From positions 1-34,523 of IMG/VR virus record IMGVR_UViG_3300045966_000100: a DNA stretch of 34,523 nucleotides; one strand, 5' to 3'. Positions 27,382 through 34,523 of this stretch are shown here, one piece after another (positions within the stretch are counted from its first letter, which is position 1; every line of letters starts with the position of its first letter). Position numbers and translations under genes: made by a program. This stretch comes from a virus. Below the pieces are notes generated by a model. The model did no database searches. It saw nothing but the letters and a program-made list of their open reading frames with translations, and had not been told where the DNA came from.

Positions 27382-29094
27382 ATGGCAGACGAAGAGACAG
27401 TCGATCTCGAACCGCGAGAGACTGACGCGGTCGAGGCAGAGGTCCAGGTTCGCGACGCGGCTCTCCGCGAGGTCGAGTTCCGGATCATGCCGTGGAACAC
27501 TCCCGTCAATACGGTCTTCGGGCCGGAGGAGTTCGACCGTGGAGCCTTCGCCGAAGTCGATCCGAAGAAGGTCCTTCTCATGGGACCGGAACACGAGGCC
27601 CACTTCGGCGTCGGCCAGGACGGGAAGCCTCGTCTCACTCGGCGTCCGATCGGGCGGGGGAAGTGGCTGGAGGAGCGCGACGACGGGGCCTACATGGGCT
27701 TCCGAGTGGCGGCGACTCAGGCCGGGGACGAGTACCTCGTCCTCGCTCAGGAAGGGGTCATCGACTCGGCCTCGGTCGAGTTCGTGGAGCGTCTAGGCGG
27801 GACTCGCTTCACGATGAAGAACGGGAGGCGGCACAAGGTCCACGCGCGGGTCGATCTCCCGGCAGTCTCGCCCACATACCGACCGGCCTATCCAGGCGCG
27901 GCGGTGATCGCAGTCCGCTCGGCGGAGGAGGAAGAGGAACCGATGGCAACCACAACGAAGGGTCTCCAGGAGGACCCGGCTCCTGAGCCGACTCCTCCCG
28001 ACGAGCCTCAGGAGCCGGAGAAGGTTCCGGAGGGCGTCCAGGCCCGCTCGATCCAGGGCTACTTCGACCGCATGGACGCGAGCCTCGCGGACTTCGCGGA
28101 CAAGTTCGTCTCCCGGCTGGAGTCCGTCGAGGAGCGGACCCGGTCCCAGTTCGTCGTACCTGGGATCGAGGACGCCGGACCCGAAGTCTCGATCGGCGAG
28201 TGGACGAAACTCGTCTTCTCTCTGCTCTCCGGGGATCGCATCCCTGAGGCGCAGATGCGGACCGTCGCGGACCTGATCACGCCGGACAACGCGGGCGTCG
28301 TCCCGGAGGCCTTCATCTCGGAACTGCGCGGCGTCATCGACCCGAGCCGTCCCTTCATGGAGTCCACGCGGAAACTGCCGACGCCGACCTCCGGGACCTC
28401 GATGCGAGTCCCGAAGATCACGCAGCGTCCGACCGTCGCGGAGCAGGACCCCGAGAAGGAAGAACTCTCGTCTCAGAAGACGATCATCACTTCCGACACC
28501 TTCGAGATGAAGACGAAGGGCGGAGTCGGGGACCTGTCGCTTCAACTCCTGAAGCGGTCCGACCCGTCGTTCCTCGACCTGTATGTCCGGCTTCTGGCCG
28601 AGGCCTACGCGATCGAGACCGACGACGAGGCGGTCCACGAACTGATCGACGCGGTCGGTTCGGTCGGAGCGGCGAACCCGATGGACCCGGAGAACCTCGC
28701 GCTCGGCGCGTCGTTCCAGACTTCGTTCGACGCGATCCGTCGGCCTCCGGACACGATCTGGCTCTCGACCGAAGCGGTCGGCGAGTTCATCGACGCGAAG
28801 GCGACCGGCACGAACGCGCCACTCTACCCGGGCCTTCAGGCCTCGGCGACGGCGGCGGGTGGGATCACGGGGACGATCTCCGGACTCCGGCCCGTTCATG
28901 TTCCGGCGCTCGACGCTCACGGGGCCTACGCGATCGTCGGACCGTCGTCCGGCTTCGCATGGGCGGAGGACGGGACCTACACCCTCCAGGTCGATGTCCC
29001 GGCCCGCGCGGGTCGCGATGTCTCGATCGTCGGGATGGTGTGGTTCGTTCCCTGGTATCCCGACGCGTTCTCTCTCTACAATGTGGCCTCCTAA
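27382..29094 (+). CDS. Prohead protease-major capsid protein fusion
   Basis: 570 residues. The N-terminal part (about 25-180) is an HK97-type S78 protease with H71/H74 in PEHEAHFG and a Ser in DSASVEF (129-131). Residues 180-270 are a Pro/Glu-rich and coiled linker that could act as scaffold (delta) domain. The rest follows the HK97 capsid fold: PEAFISELRGVIDPSRPFME, VPKITQRP, TFEMKTKGG, and closing W/Y-rich beta strands. Fused protease-capsid genes are known in some phages; self-release would be needed. An internal ATG at 27943 after GGAGGAGGAAGAGG could give separate capsid of 383 residues. Confidence 0.9.
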   Translation: MADEETVDLEPRETDAVEAEVQVRDAALREVEFRIMPWNTPVNTVFGPEEFDRGAFAEVDPKKVLLMGPEHEAHFGVGQDGKPRLTRRPIGRGKWLEERDDGAYMGFRVAATQAGDEYLVLAQEGVIDSASVEFVERLGGTRFTMKNGRRHKVHARVDLPAVSPTYRPAYPGAAVIAVRSAEEEEEPMATTTKGLQEDPAPEPTPPDEPQEPEKVPEGVQARSIQGYFDRMDASLADFADKFVSRLESVEERTRSQFVVPGIEDAGPEVSIGEWTKLVFSLLSGDRIPEAQMRTVADLITPDNAGVVPEAFISELRGVIDPSRPFMESTRKLPTPTSGTSMRVPKITQRPTVAEQDPEKEELSSQKTIITSDTFEMKTKGGVGDLSLQLLKRSDPSFLDLYVRLLAEAYAIETDDEAVHELIDAVGSVGAANPMDPENLALGASFQTSFDAIRRPPDTIWLSTEAVGEFIDAKATGTNAPLYPGLQASATAAGGITGTISGLRPVHVPALDAHGAYAIVGPSSGFAWAEDGTYTLQVDVPARAGRDVSIVGMVWFVPWYPDAFSLYNVAS

Positions 29095-29110
29095 CGGGGA
29101 CTACTGAGTA

Positions 29111-29123
29111 GAGGTCGAACCTC
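29111..29123 (+). promoter_or_regulatory. Hairpin covering the connector gene's ribosome site
   Basis: GAGGT (29111-29115) pairs with ACCTC (29119-29123) around CGA, and ATG 29124 follows without gap. Second case of a ribosome-site hairpin touching a start codon. Confidence 0.5.
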
Positions 29124-29405
29124 ATGGCATGGCCTACGGCGGCGGACCTGAAGAAGAGACTCGACATCCCATCGTCCGACTGGGACGGTCACATGGAGAG
29201 GCTCGTCGAAGGGTCCGTCGCATGGGTCAAGGCCCAGGTCGGGGACTGGGACGAGGAGACTGACACGCCGGACGCGGCGCTCGCTCAGGCGGCGCTCGAA
29301 CGGGCGGTCGAACTCGCAACGAACGGGGAGCAGGAGGAGCCGCGCGCCGTCTCGAAGGCGCGCGCTCTCCTGTACGGACATCGGAGGAGGTTCGGGATCG
29401 GATGA
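29124..29405 (+). CDS. Head-tail connector protein (gp6-like)
   Basis: 93 residues: AWPTAADLKKRLDIPSSDWD, then HMERLVEGSVAWVKAQVGDW and helices to the end. Helical, with the LKKRLDI entry common in HK97 gp6-type connectors. It lies between capsid and tail genes. ATGA-coupled to the next gene. Confidence 0.75.
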   Translation: MAWPTAADLKKRLDIPSSDWDGHMERLVEGSVAWVKAQVGDWDEETDTPDAALAQAALERAVELATNGEQEEPRAVSKARALLYGHRRRFGIG

Positions 29406-29548
29406 GCGATCAGGCGAAGAACGCGATCGAGGAGCGCGAGCGGCGGTCTCGCGGCGAACCGGCTCCGAAGGAGAAGAAGGACAAGGAGTCGAAGGAGGAG
29501 AAGACTCCGGCGGAGTCTGAGAGTGGCGGGTCTGAAGGGAGCGCGTGA
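29402..29548 (+). CDS. Short charged protein
   Basis: 48 residues, almost entirely charged: ERERRSRGEPAPKEKKDKES, then Glu/Ser-rich and a Gly-Ser end. It is coupled by ATGA to the connector and overlaps the next gene by 26 bases. Likely a disordered head or connector accessory; unsupported by family. Confidence 0.55.
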   Translation: MSDQAKNAIEERERRSRGEPAPKEKKDKESKEEKTPAESESGGSEGSA

Positions 29549-29939
29549 GGCGAAGGCCCGCGCGCGAGCGATCCAGGACGCTCCTCAGAAGGTCCGGAAG
29601 GACTGGCAGAAGCGGACCGTTCAGATCACGAAGGCCGCGACGCCGTCCGTCACGGGGAAGACGAGACGCTCGATCCGGGCGCGACACGGCGGCGGCGACT
29701 CGGCCCAGGTCGTCGGGAACGCGCCGGTCCACTTCATCGACCGGGGCGTGAAGGCTCACGACATCGAGCCGGTCCGACGGCGGGCGCTGAAGTTCAAGGG
29801 ACCTCAGGCGATCTTCCGACCGAAGGCGCACAAGCCTCGACAGGCCGCGAGGCCGTACCTGAAGAAGGCGGCTCGGCTCGCGATGGAGGCGGTCGATCCG
29901 GAGGACGCGGTGATCCGTCTCTGGAACGGAGCGGCGTAG
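29523..29939 (+). CDS. HK97 gp10-like tail/head-joining protein
   Basis: 138 residues from GTG. RTVQITKAATPSVTGKTRRS then VHFIDRGVKAHDIEPVRRRA, with a YLKKAARLAMEAVD end, is the usual pattern of gp10-type proteins near the tail completion site. Basic and mixed alpha/beta. The next gene starts directly after it. Confidence 0.75.
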   Translation: MAGLKGAREAKARARAIQDAPQKVRKDWQKRTVQITKAATPSVTGKTRRSIRARHGGGDSAQVVGNAPVHFIDRGVKAHDIEPVRRRALKFKGPQAIFRPKAHKPRQAARPYLKKAARLAMEAVDPEDAVIRLWNGAA

Positions 29940-30383
29940 ATGCCACGCTACGCGATGCGACAGGCGATGCGGACGGCGGCGGTCGCGCTCCTGAACGACT
30001 ACGCGGCGTCTGACTCCCTGAACCTCCAGGTCTACCCGGGCCGTCCTCGATCCTTCTATCCCCCGACCGCGTTCATCGACGCGATCAACGAACCGGAGAT
30101 CACCTACACGGGCCTCCGTCAACGGAAGGTCCAGGTCGAGATCATCCTCGTCCACGGCCTCTACGACTCGGCGGAGGCGGCTCTCCAGGTGGACGAGTTC
30201 ATGGACGAGTTTCTCGACTGGGTCACGGACAACGCGGCGGAGTCCGGACCGGCGACGCTCTCGGCGATCATCTCGACGGAGGACATCCCGGCCTTCGTCC
30301 CGGACTGGCTTCCGGAGGACGAGCAGAAGTCCTACTATGCGACTCGGGTCACTTTGGAGGGTCTCGTACTGGACGGGAACTGA
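29940..30383 (+). CDS. Tail terminator/completion protein
   Basis: 147 residues. The order (connector, gp10-like, this, tail tube) and the alpha/beta pattern VQVEIILVHGLYDSAEAALQ fit the tail terminator family. The end STEDIPAFVPDWLPEDEQKS is acidic. Start directly follows the previous stop. No motif is decisive. Confidence 0.7.
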   Translation: MPRYAMRQAMRTAAVALLNDYAASDSLNLQVYPGRPRSFYPPTAFIDAINEPEITYTGLRQRKVQVEIILVHGLYDSAEAALQVDEFMDEFLDWVTDNAAESGPATLSAIISTEDIPAFVPDWLPEDEQKSYYATRVTLEGLVLDGN

Positions 30384-30446
30384 TCGGCAGTCACACTTCG
30401 GGTCCAGCCTCGGACGGTAGAGGTTCTCAGCGTAAGGAGTGGAACG

Positions 30447-31514
30447 GTGCCTATTCAGGGCTTCACGCGACTACGGCGGCACATCTTCGGTCGGCAGGGC
30501 GCGTTCGGGAACGCGGAGCCGGGACAACGGGCCTACCCGTTCCAGGGGACTCCCGATGTGGACCTCTCCTGGACGGACCCGGAGGGCGACTTCGGATCGT
30601 TCGACCCGGTGGCTCCCCCGTACCGGGGCGCGCCGGAGATCGGCGCTCCGCTCACGGCTCCGATCCTGAACTACAACGACCTTCCGCTCCTCCTCTGCGC
30701 GTTCTTCGGCGGCGGCGAGACGCCGACCGGCGGCGGGACGGCGAAGACCTGGGCGCACACTCCCGCGTCTCTGACGGCGGACGCGTTCGATCACTTCACC
30801 TACGAGTTCGGGGACGATGTCCTGACCGACTGGTATCAACTGCGGGACGGCATCCTCTCGGAGTTCGAGGTCTCCGGCTCGGAGCAGGGTCCGCTCGAAG
30901 CCTCGATGACCTGGATGTTCGGACACGCGGCCTCGACCGGCTCGACGGACTCTCCGGTGGACGGCTCCGTCCCGGCGTCCGAGGTCGTGGACGCGAGGGC
31001 GATCCCGCTCTACCTGAAGGATATGTCCCTCTACATCGACTCGACTCCGGGCGCGCTCGGCGGGACGCAGATTCTCGACGCGGTCCACGGGATCAGGCTC
31101 CGGCACTCCCAGGAACTCGATAAGAAGCGGTTCTCGAACGGCGCGCAGGAGTTTGAGATCAACGGCTACGGGCGCTCGACCCGGTCGATCGAACTCGAAC
31201 TGACCCTCGCGAAGACGACCGACACGGTCGGGACCGGCTCGGAGTCGGACGCGTGGATGTCGGACGAGGCGGTCGATCGGTATGTCCGGATGGAGTTCAT
31301 CTCGACGGCCTTCGCGCAGACGGCGGGGTCTCCCGACATCCCGTACTCGTGGCGCGTGAACCTCCCGCTCCGCTACTACACGCGGGCGGAAGGCGAGATG
31401 GGCGGGAACACGACGATCGTCCTGAACGGTCACGCGTTCCTCGATGACACCCTGGACTATGTCTACGACTCGACCCTCGTGAACACGCTCGCACTCGCGG
31501 ACTTCCAGTCGTGA
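30447..31514 (+). CDS. Major tail tube protein
   Basis: 355 residues from GTG with AAGGAGTGG upstream. Position before the frameshifted chaperone pair and tape measure is that of the tail tube gene. Beta-rich: LSWTDPEGDFGSF, FTYEFGDDVLTDWYQLRDGI, RSIELELTLAKT, RVNLPLRYYT. Larger than many tube proteins, so an additional Ig-like or decoration domain may be present. Upstream 63 bp hold no clear promoter. Confidence 0.8.
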   Translation: MPIQGFTRLRRHIFGRQGAFGNAEPGQRAYPFQGTPDVDLSWTDPEGDFGSFDPVAPPYRGAPEIGAPLTAPILNYNDLPLLLCAFFGGGETPTGGGTAKTWAHTPASLTADAFDHFTYEFGDDVLTDWYQLRDGILSEFEVSGSEQGPLEASMTWMFGHAASTGSTDSPVDGSVPASEVVDARAIPLYLKDMSLYIDSTPGALGGTQILDAVHGIRLRHSQELDKKRFSNGAQEFEINGYGRSTRSIELELTLAKTTDTVGTGSESDAWMSDEAVDRYVRMEFISTAFAQTAGSPDIPYSWRVNLPLRYYTRAEGEMGGNTTIVLNGHAFLDDTLDYVYDSTLVNTLALADFQS

Positions 31515-32038
31515 GTCTGAACGGGGCCGGGACTCCCCCGGTCGAGGTCCGCGTTCCGTGTCCATGCCCGGGCGCGCCACACGCGGACGGCGACATCGTC
31601 CGTCTGAGGCCTCGACTGGGGCTTCAGGCGGGCGTCGCTATCCAGAGACTCGTCGTCGATGCGAATCAGCGGCGGGGGATGGATCAGGCCGAGATCGTCG
31701 GCGTTCTGGCCGAGGCCTATCTGATCCACGGGGTCGAGTCCTGGACCTTCACGGACGCGGACGGACGGGGCGTGATCGTCACTCCGGAGTCGATCCGGGC
31801 GATCCTACTCGTGGACTTCGCGCTCGCGGCTCCGATCGCGGACGAGGCTGACGACATCTATCAGGCGGCGGTCCTCCTCCCTTTAGTGGAGCGGGCGAAG
31901 AAGTCCTCGCCCACTTCGCCGACGGGAAGATCGACATCTCGGCGCTCGGGTGGTACGCGTACTCGGAGGACCCCGAAGCGGTCCTCGCGATCCTCGACTT
32001 CTACTACCCGGACGGGAGGCATCGCGACGACTTCATAG
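31511..32038 (+). CDS. Tail assembly chaperone, unshifted product
   Basis: 175 residues in the unshifted frame; the first 125 (RVPCPCPG, IVGVLAEAYLIHGVESWTF, ESIRAILLVDFALA) are genuine, the rest Ser/Arg-rich because it is read out of the frame of the downstream part. It is the G product of the G/GT chaperone pair. GTG overlaps the tail tube stop. Confidence 0.75.
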   Translation: MSLNGAGTPPVEVRVPCPCPGAPHADGDIVRLRPRLGLQAGVAIQRLVVDANQRRGMDQAEIVGVLAEAYLIHGVESWTFTDADGRGVIVTPESIRAILLVDFALAAPIADEADDIYQAAVLLPLVERAKKSSPTSPTGRSTSRRSGGTRTRRTPKRSSRSSTSTTRTGGIATTS

Positions 32039-32175
32039 TCGCCCGGTGGCGGCTTCAACTGATCGCGGAAGTAGAGGTCGGGACGGCATCCCGAAACCGG
32101 AACCGGCAGGAGGATGCCCAGGTGTCCCGACTGAAGGCGGCGACGAAGCGGAGGAGGGCTAGTGGCGCTCTCTGA
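31511..32175 (+). CDS. Tail assembly chaperone, -1 frameshift product
   Basis: A -1 slip at CCCTTTA (31879-31885) continues in a frame that looks real (EEVLAHFADGKIDISALGWY, ISALGWYAYSEDPEAVLA, DFYYPDGRHRDDFI) to a stop at 32173-32175, giving about 221 residues. Bridging G and GT proteins this way is standard for siphovirus tails. The extended protein binds the tape measure; the tape measure start lies inside its end. Confidence 0.8.
31879..31885 (+). other. Slippery heptamer CCCTTTA for -1 frameshift
   Basis: In the zero frame C-CCT-TTA, so both tRNAs can re-pair on CCC-TTT. The zero frame becomes low-complexity just after, and the -1 frame begins a plausible protein. Confidence 0.85.
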
Positions 32176-34183
32176 TACCGCGCGGCTGATCTCCGAGATG
32201 GTCCTCGTCGATAAGTTCTCGGCGAACGCGCGGAAGTACGGCCAGTCCGTCTCGACGATGGAGCGTCAGACATCGACGCTCGGGCGCGTCGGACAGACGG
32301 CGGCGGGCGGCATCGGGACCGCAGTCGGGAACCTCGCGAAGATGGGAGTCATCGGGGTCGGCATCCTCGGGACTCAGGTCGCAGCGGGCATCCGGTCCCT
32401 AGAGCGGCTCGAAGAGGTCGTCGTCGCGACGAACGAAGTCATCCGCTCGACGAGCGGCGTCGCGGGTCAGTCGGCGGAGGACATCCGGAACCTCGCGGAG
32501 AAGTACGAGGGACTGAACGCGACGATCGACGACAAGGTGATCCAGTCGGCGGAGAACCTCCTCCTCACCTTCACGAACATCCGGGGACAGGCCTTTGAAC
32601 CCGCGCTCGAAGCGGCGCTGAACATGAACCAGGCGCTCGGCGGCGGGGAGGAGGGACTCCAGGGGAACTTGATCAAGGTCGCGCGGGCGCTGAACGATCC
32701 GATCGCCGGTCTCTCGGCGCTCGGGCGGGCGGGCGTCCAGTTCTCCGACGAGCAGAAGGATCGGATTCAGCAAGCCGTCGAGGAGAACCGGCTGTACGAC
32801 GCGCAGCAGATCATCCTCGATCAACTGGCGACGAAGTTCGGCGGGCAGTTCGCCCAGGCCGGAACGACGGCGACGGCGAAGTTCGCGAAGTTCCGGGACA
32901 CGATCGAGGACGCGCAGATGACCCTCGCGACCGCGTTCCTCCCGGTCCTCGTCAAGGTCGCCGACAAGTTGGGCGAGTTCCTCGCGAAGCCTGAGACGCA
33001 GACGATGATCGCGGAACTCGGGGAGGGACTGGCCGACGCGTTCGATCAGGTCGTCGAACTCGCGGGGCGGGTCCCGTGGAGTTCTGTCATCGACGCCTTC
33101 AAGATCATGGGGACCGGCTCGAAGGCCCTACTCGACGCGTTCGTCGCGCTCCCTCCCTGGGTCCAGACGGCGGTCATCACGGGATGGGGCCTGAACAAAC
33201 TCACGGGCGGCGCGCTCTCGACGATCTTCTCGACCCTCGCGTCGGGGATCATCCGGGGCGTTCTCGGGATCAACGCGGGCGTCGTCAACCTGAAGGCGGC
33301 GACGGTCGTCGGCGGCGGCGCGGCGGGTGGCGCTCCGATCGCAGCGGCGGGCGGCGGGGTCGGCGGCGTGATCACGAAGATACTCGGCGTCGTCTCGGCG
33401 GGCGCGCTCGGCGCGCTGATCGGCTCGGAGATCGGACACGCGGTCTTCTTCGACCCGACGGTGAAACCGGCGGTCGAGTTCGAGCAGTCGCAGTTCGACC
33501 GGCTCGTCGCGTCCCAGGACCCGGAGAAGATCAGGACCGGACTCCGGGCGATCGAGGACGGGCTAGGAGACCTCGACGCGCTCGGCCCGCTGAAGATTCT
33601 CGCCGGAGATCAGTACGACATCCTCGTCTCGCAGCGGGACACCCTCCGCTCGATCCTGGAAGACCTGGGCCAACCGACGGCACCGACGGCTCCTCTCCCG
33701 AGTCCCATCAATCAGGGCGGGACGCAACCAGTCCCGGTCGCGATTCCGGCTCCGTCGTCGCGGGACCTTCAGCAGTCGCGGCAGTTCCTCGCGAACATCG
33801 AGACCGCGACGGGGTCGAACACTTCGACCTCCCGCGATGTTCTCGCGACGAACCGGCGGACGCTCGGGCTGACAGACGCGCAACTGGGACAGGACCGGCG
33901 GTCGTCGGCGATGCGGTCGTCCGAGTCGATCCGTGGATTCTTCGCCCAGGAGCGGACGACCGGGGCGACGAAGACGGCGGCGCTCATGGCGAAGGGCGAC
34001 GCGATCCGGGACTTCTTCACGCAGATCGGACAGACGGGACTCCTCCGGATCATCGCGTCGAAGAACTTCTCGCCGACGATCATCGTGAAGACGACGACGA
34101 ACACGAGCATCTCCGGGAAGACGGTCCAGTCCACGATCACGCAGTCGCAACTCCAGGTCGGCACCGGGCCGCAGGAGTTCTAG
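32162..34183 (+). CDS. Tape measure protein
   Basis: 673 residues from GTG. Helical throughout the first part (LVDKFSANARKYGQSVSTME), hydrophobic membrane-like stretches around residues 45-85 and 340-430 (Gly/Ala/Val-rich, GAAGGAPIAAAGGGVG), and a helical end. At about 1.5 angstrom per residue it would set a tail of about 100 nm. The Ala/Gly region may insert into the host membrane for DNA entry. Start overlaps the end of the frameshifted chaperone. Confidence 0.9.
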   Translation: MALSDTARLISEMVLVDKFSANARKYGQSVSTMERQTSTLGRVGQTAAGGIGTAVGNLAKMGVIGVGILGTQVAAGIRSLERLEEVVVATNEVIRSTSGVAGQSAEDIRNLAEKYEGLNATIDDKVIQSAENLLLTFTNIRGQAFEPALEAALNMNQALGGGEEGLQGNLIKVARALNDPIAGLSALGRAGVQFSDEQKDRIQQAVEENRLYDAQQIILDQLATKFGGQFAQAGTTATAKFAKFRDTIEDAQMTLATAFLPVLVKVADKLGEFLAKPETQTMIAELGEGLADAFDQVVELAGRVPWSSVIDAFKIMGTGSKALLDAFVALPPWVQTAVITGWGLNKLTGGALSTIFSTLASGIIRGVLGINAGVVNLKAATVVGGGAAGGAPIAAAGGGVGGVITKILGVVSAGALGALIGSEIGHAVFFDPTVKPAVEFEQSQFDRLVASQDPEKIRTGLRAIEDGLGDLDALGPLKILAGDQYDILVSQRDTLRSILEDLGQPTAPTAPLPSPINQGGTQPVPVAIPAPSSRDLQQSRQFLANIETATGSNTSTSRDVLATNRRTLGLTDAQLGQDRRSSAMRSSESIRGFFAQERTTGATKTAALMAKGDAIRDFFTQIGQTGLLRIIASKNFSPTIIVKTTTNTSISGKTVQSTITQSQLQVGTGPQEF

Positions 34184-34187
34184 GAGC

Positions 34188-34523
34188 GTGACTCAGGTCA
34201 TCACGATCGACGGGGTCAATCGCGCGAGTGTCATCCGCTACCCGGGGTCCACTTTCGACTCGGGCGCGTGGAACGGGGAGGCGGGGACGGGGTCCCTCCT
34301 CCTGGAGGACGAGGCGGCGGCTCTCGACTTCCCAGGGCTGAAGATCGTCCGGATGACCGAGGACGCGTCCGGCTCGACGAAGCATCTCTACCGGGGACGG
34401 GTCATGACGAAGGAGTTCGCGCGCGGCTCCTTCCGGGCGGACGACTCCCATCAGAAGGTCGTCAACCTGTCGGACTCGAACTGGGACCTCCGGCGGCTCC
34501 GGGTCCATCAATGGAGCCGACCG
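34188..34523 (+). CDS. Tail hub/baseplate-like protein, N-terminal part (continues at 2)
   Basis: A GTG start at 34188, four bases after the tape measure stop with TAGGAG in front. The 72 codons up to the ATG at 34404 are in frame and continue through the terminal repeat into 2-1756. They open TQVITIDGVNRASVIRYPGS and include GSLLLEDEAAALDFPGLKIV, the usual first domain of siphovirus hub proteins. The complete protein has 654 residues. Confidence 0.8.
   Translation, partial: MTQVITIDGVNRASVIRYPGSTFDSGAWNGEAGTGSLLLEDEAAALDFPGLKIVRMTEDASGSTKHLYRGRVMTKEFARGSFRADDSHQKVVNLSDSNWDLRRLRVHQWSRP
34397..34523. repeat. Right copy of 127-bp terminal direct repeat
   Basis: Exact copy of 1-127. Removing it leaves a 34,396-bp circle in which the tail gene reads through without interruption. 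Confidence 0.95.

Overview
The window looks like the complete genome of a high-GC (roughly two-thirds G+C by eye) siphovirus. Bases 1-127 are repeated exactly at 34397-34523, and one tail gene runs off the right end and continues at base 2, so the unit is a circle or circularly permuted molecule of 34,396 bp. The host is not identified. TAnnnT -10 boxes, TTGACA -35 boxes, leaderless first genes and high GC fit an actinobacterium best; Deinococcus-Thermus is an alternative.

Layout: (1) 34188-5238 tail hub, minor tail proteins and lysis genes (M23 endolysin, two membrane proteins). (2) 5283-11440 a rightward early operon behind a hairpin terminator and a TTGACA/TACCAT promoter. It holds a Cas4-like exonuclease, a possible Holliday-junction nuclease, zinc-ribbon proteins, an excisionase-like HTH protein and a three-gene sugar cassette (epimerase, acetyltransferase, very short DegT aminotransferase). 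(3) 11441-12689 a structured stretch and small genes. (4) 12770-18375 a leftward array of 21 small, mostly unrecognised genes in four operons. (5) 18503-23181 glycosyltransferase, HNH, large terminase and portal, the portal carrying a Com-like zinc ribbon. (6) 23183-25747 virion proteins including a 13-repeat fibre-like protein. (7) 25825-27147 a four-gene cassette under the same promoter type as the leftward operons. (8) 27382-34183 protease-capsid fusion, connectors, tail tube, frameshifted tail chaperones and tape measure.

Two genome-wide features stand out. First, the four leftward operons and the cassette at 25825 share one promoter module: an 18-19 bp box, exactly 17 bp, TTGACA, a 17-18 bp spacer holding a TACACGA-NN-TCGTGTA palindrome, TAnnnT, then 6-7 bp to an ATG, so the transcripts should be leaderless. 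Second, I found no ACGT, AGCT or TGCA anywhere, and synonymous codons switch exactly where the usual codon would create one. No polymerase, primase, helicase, integrase or tRNA was recognised.
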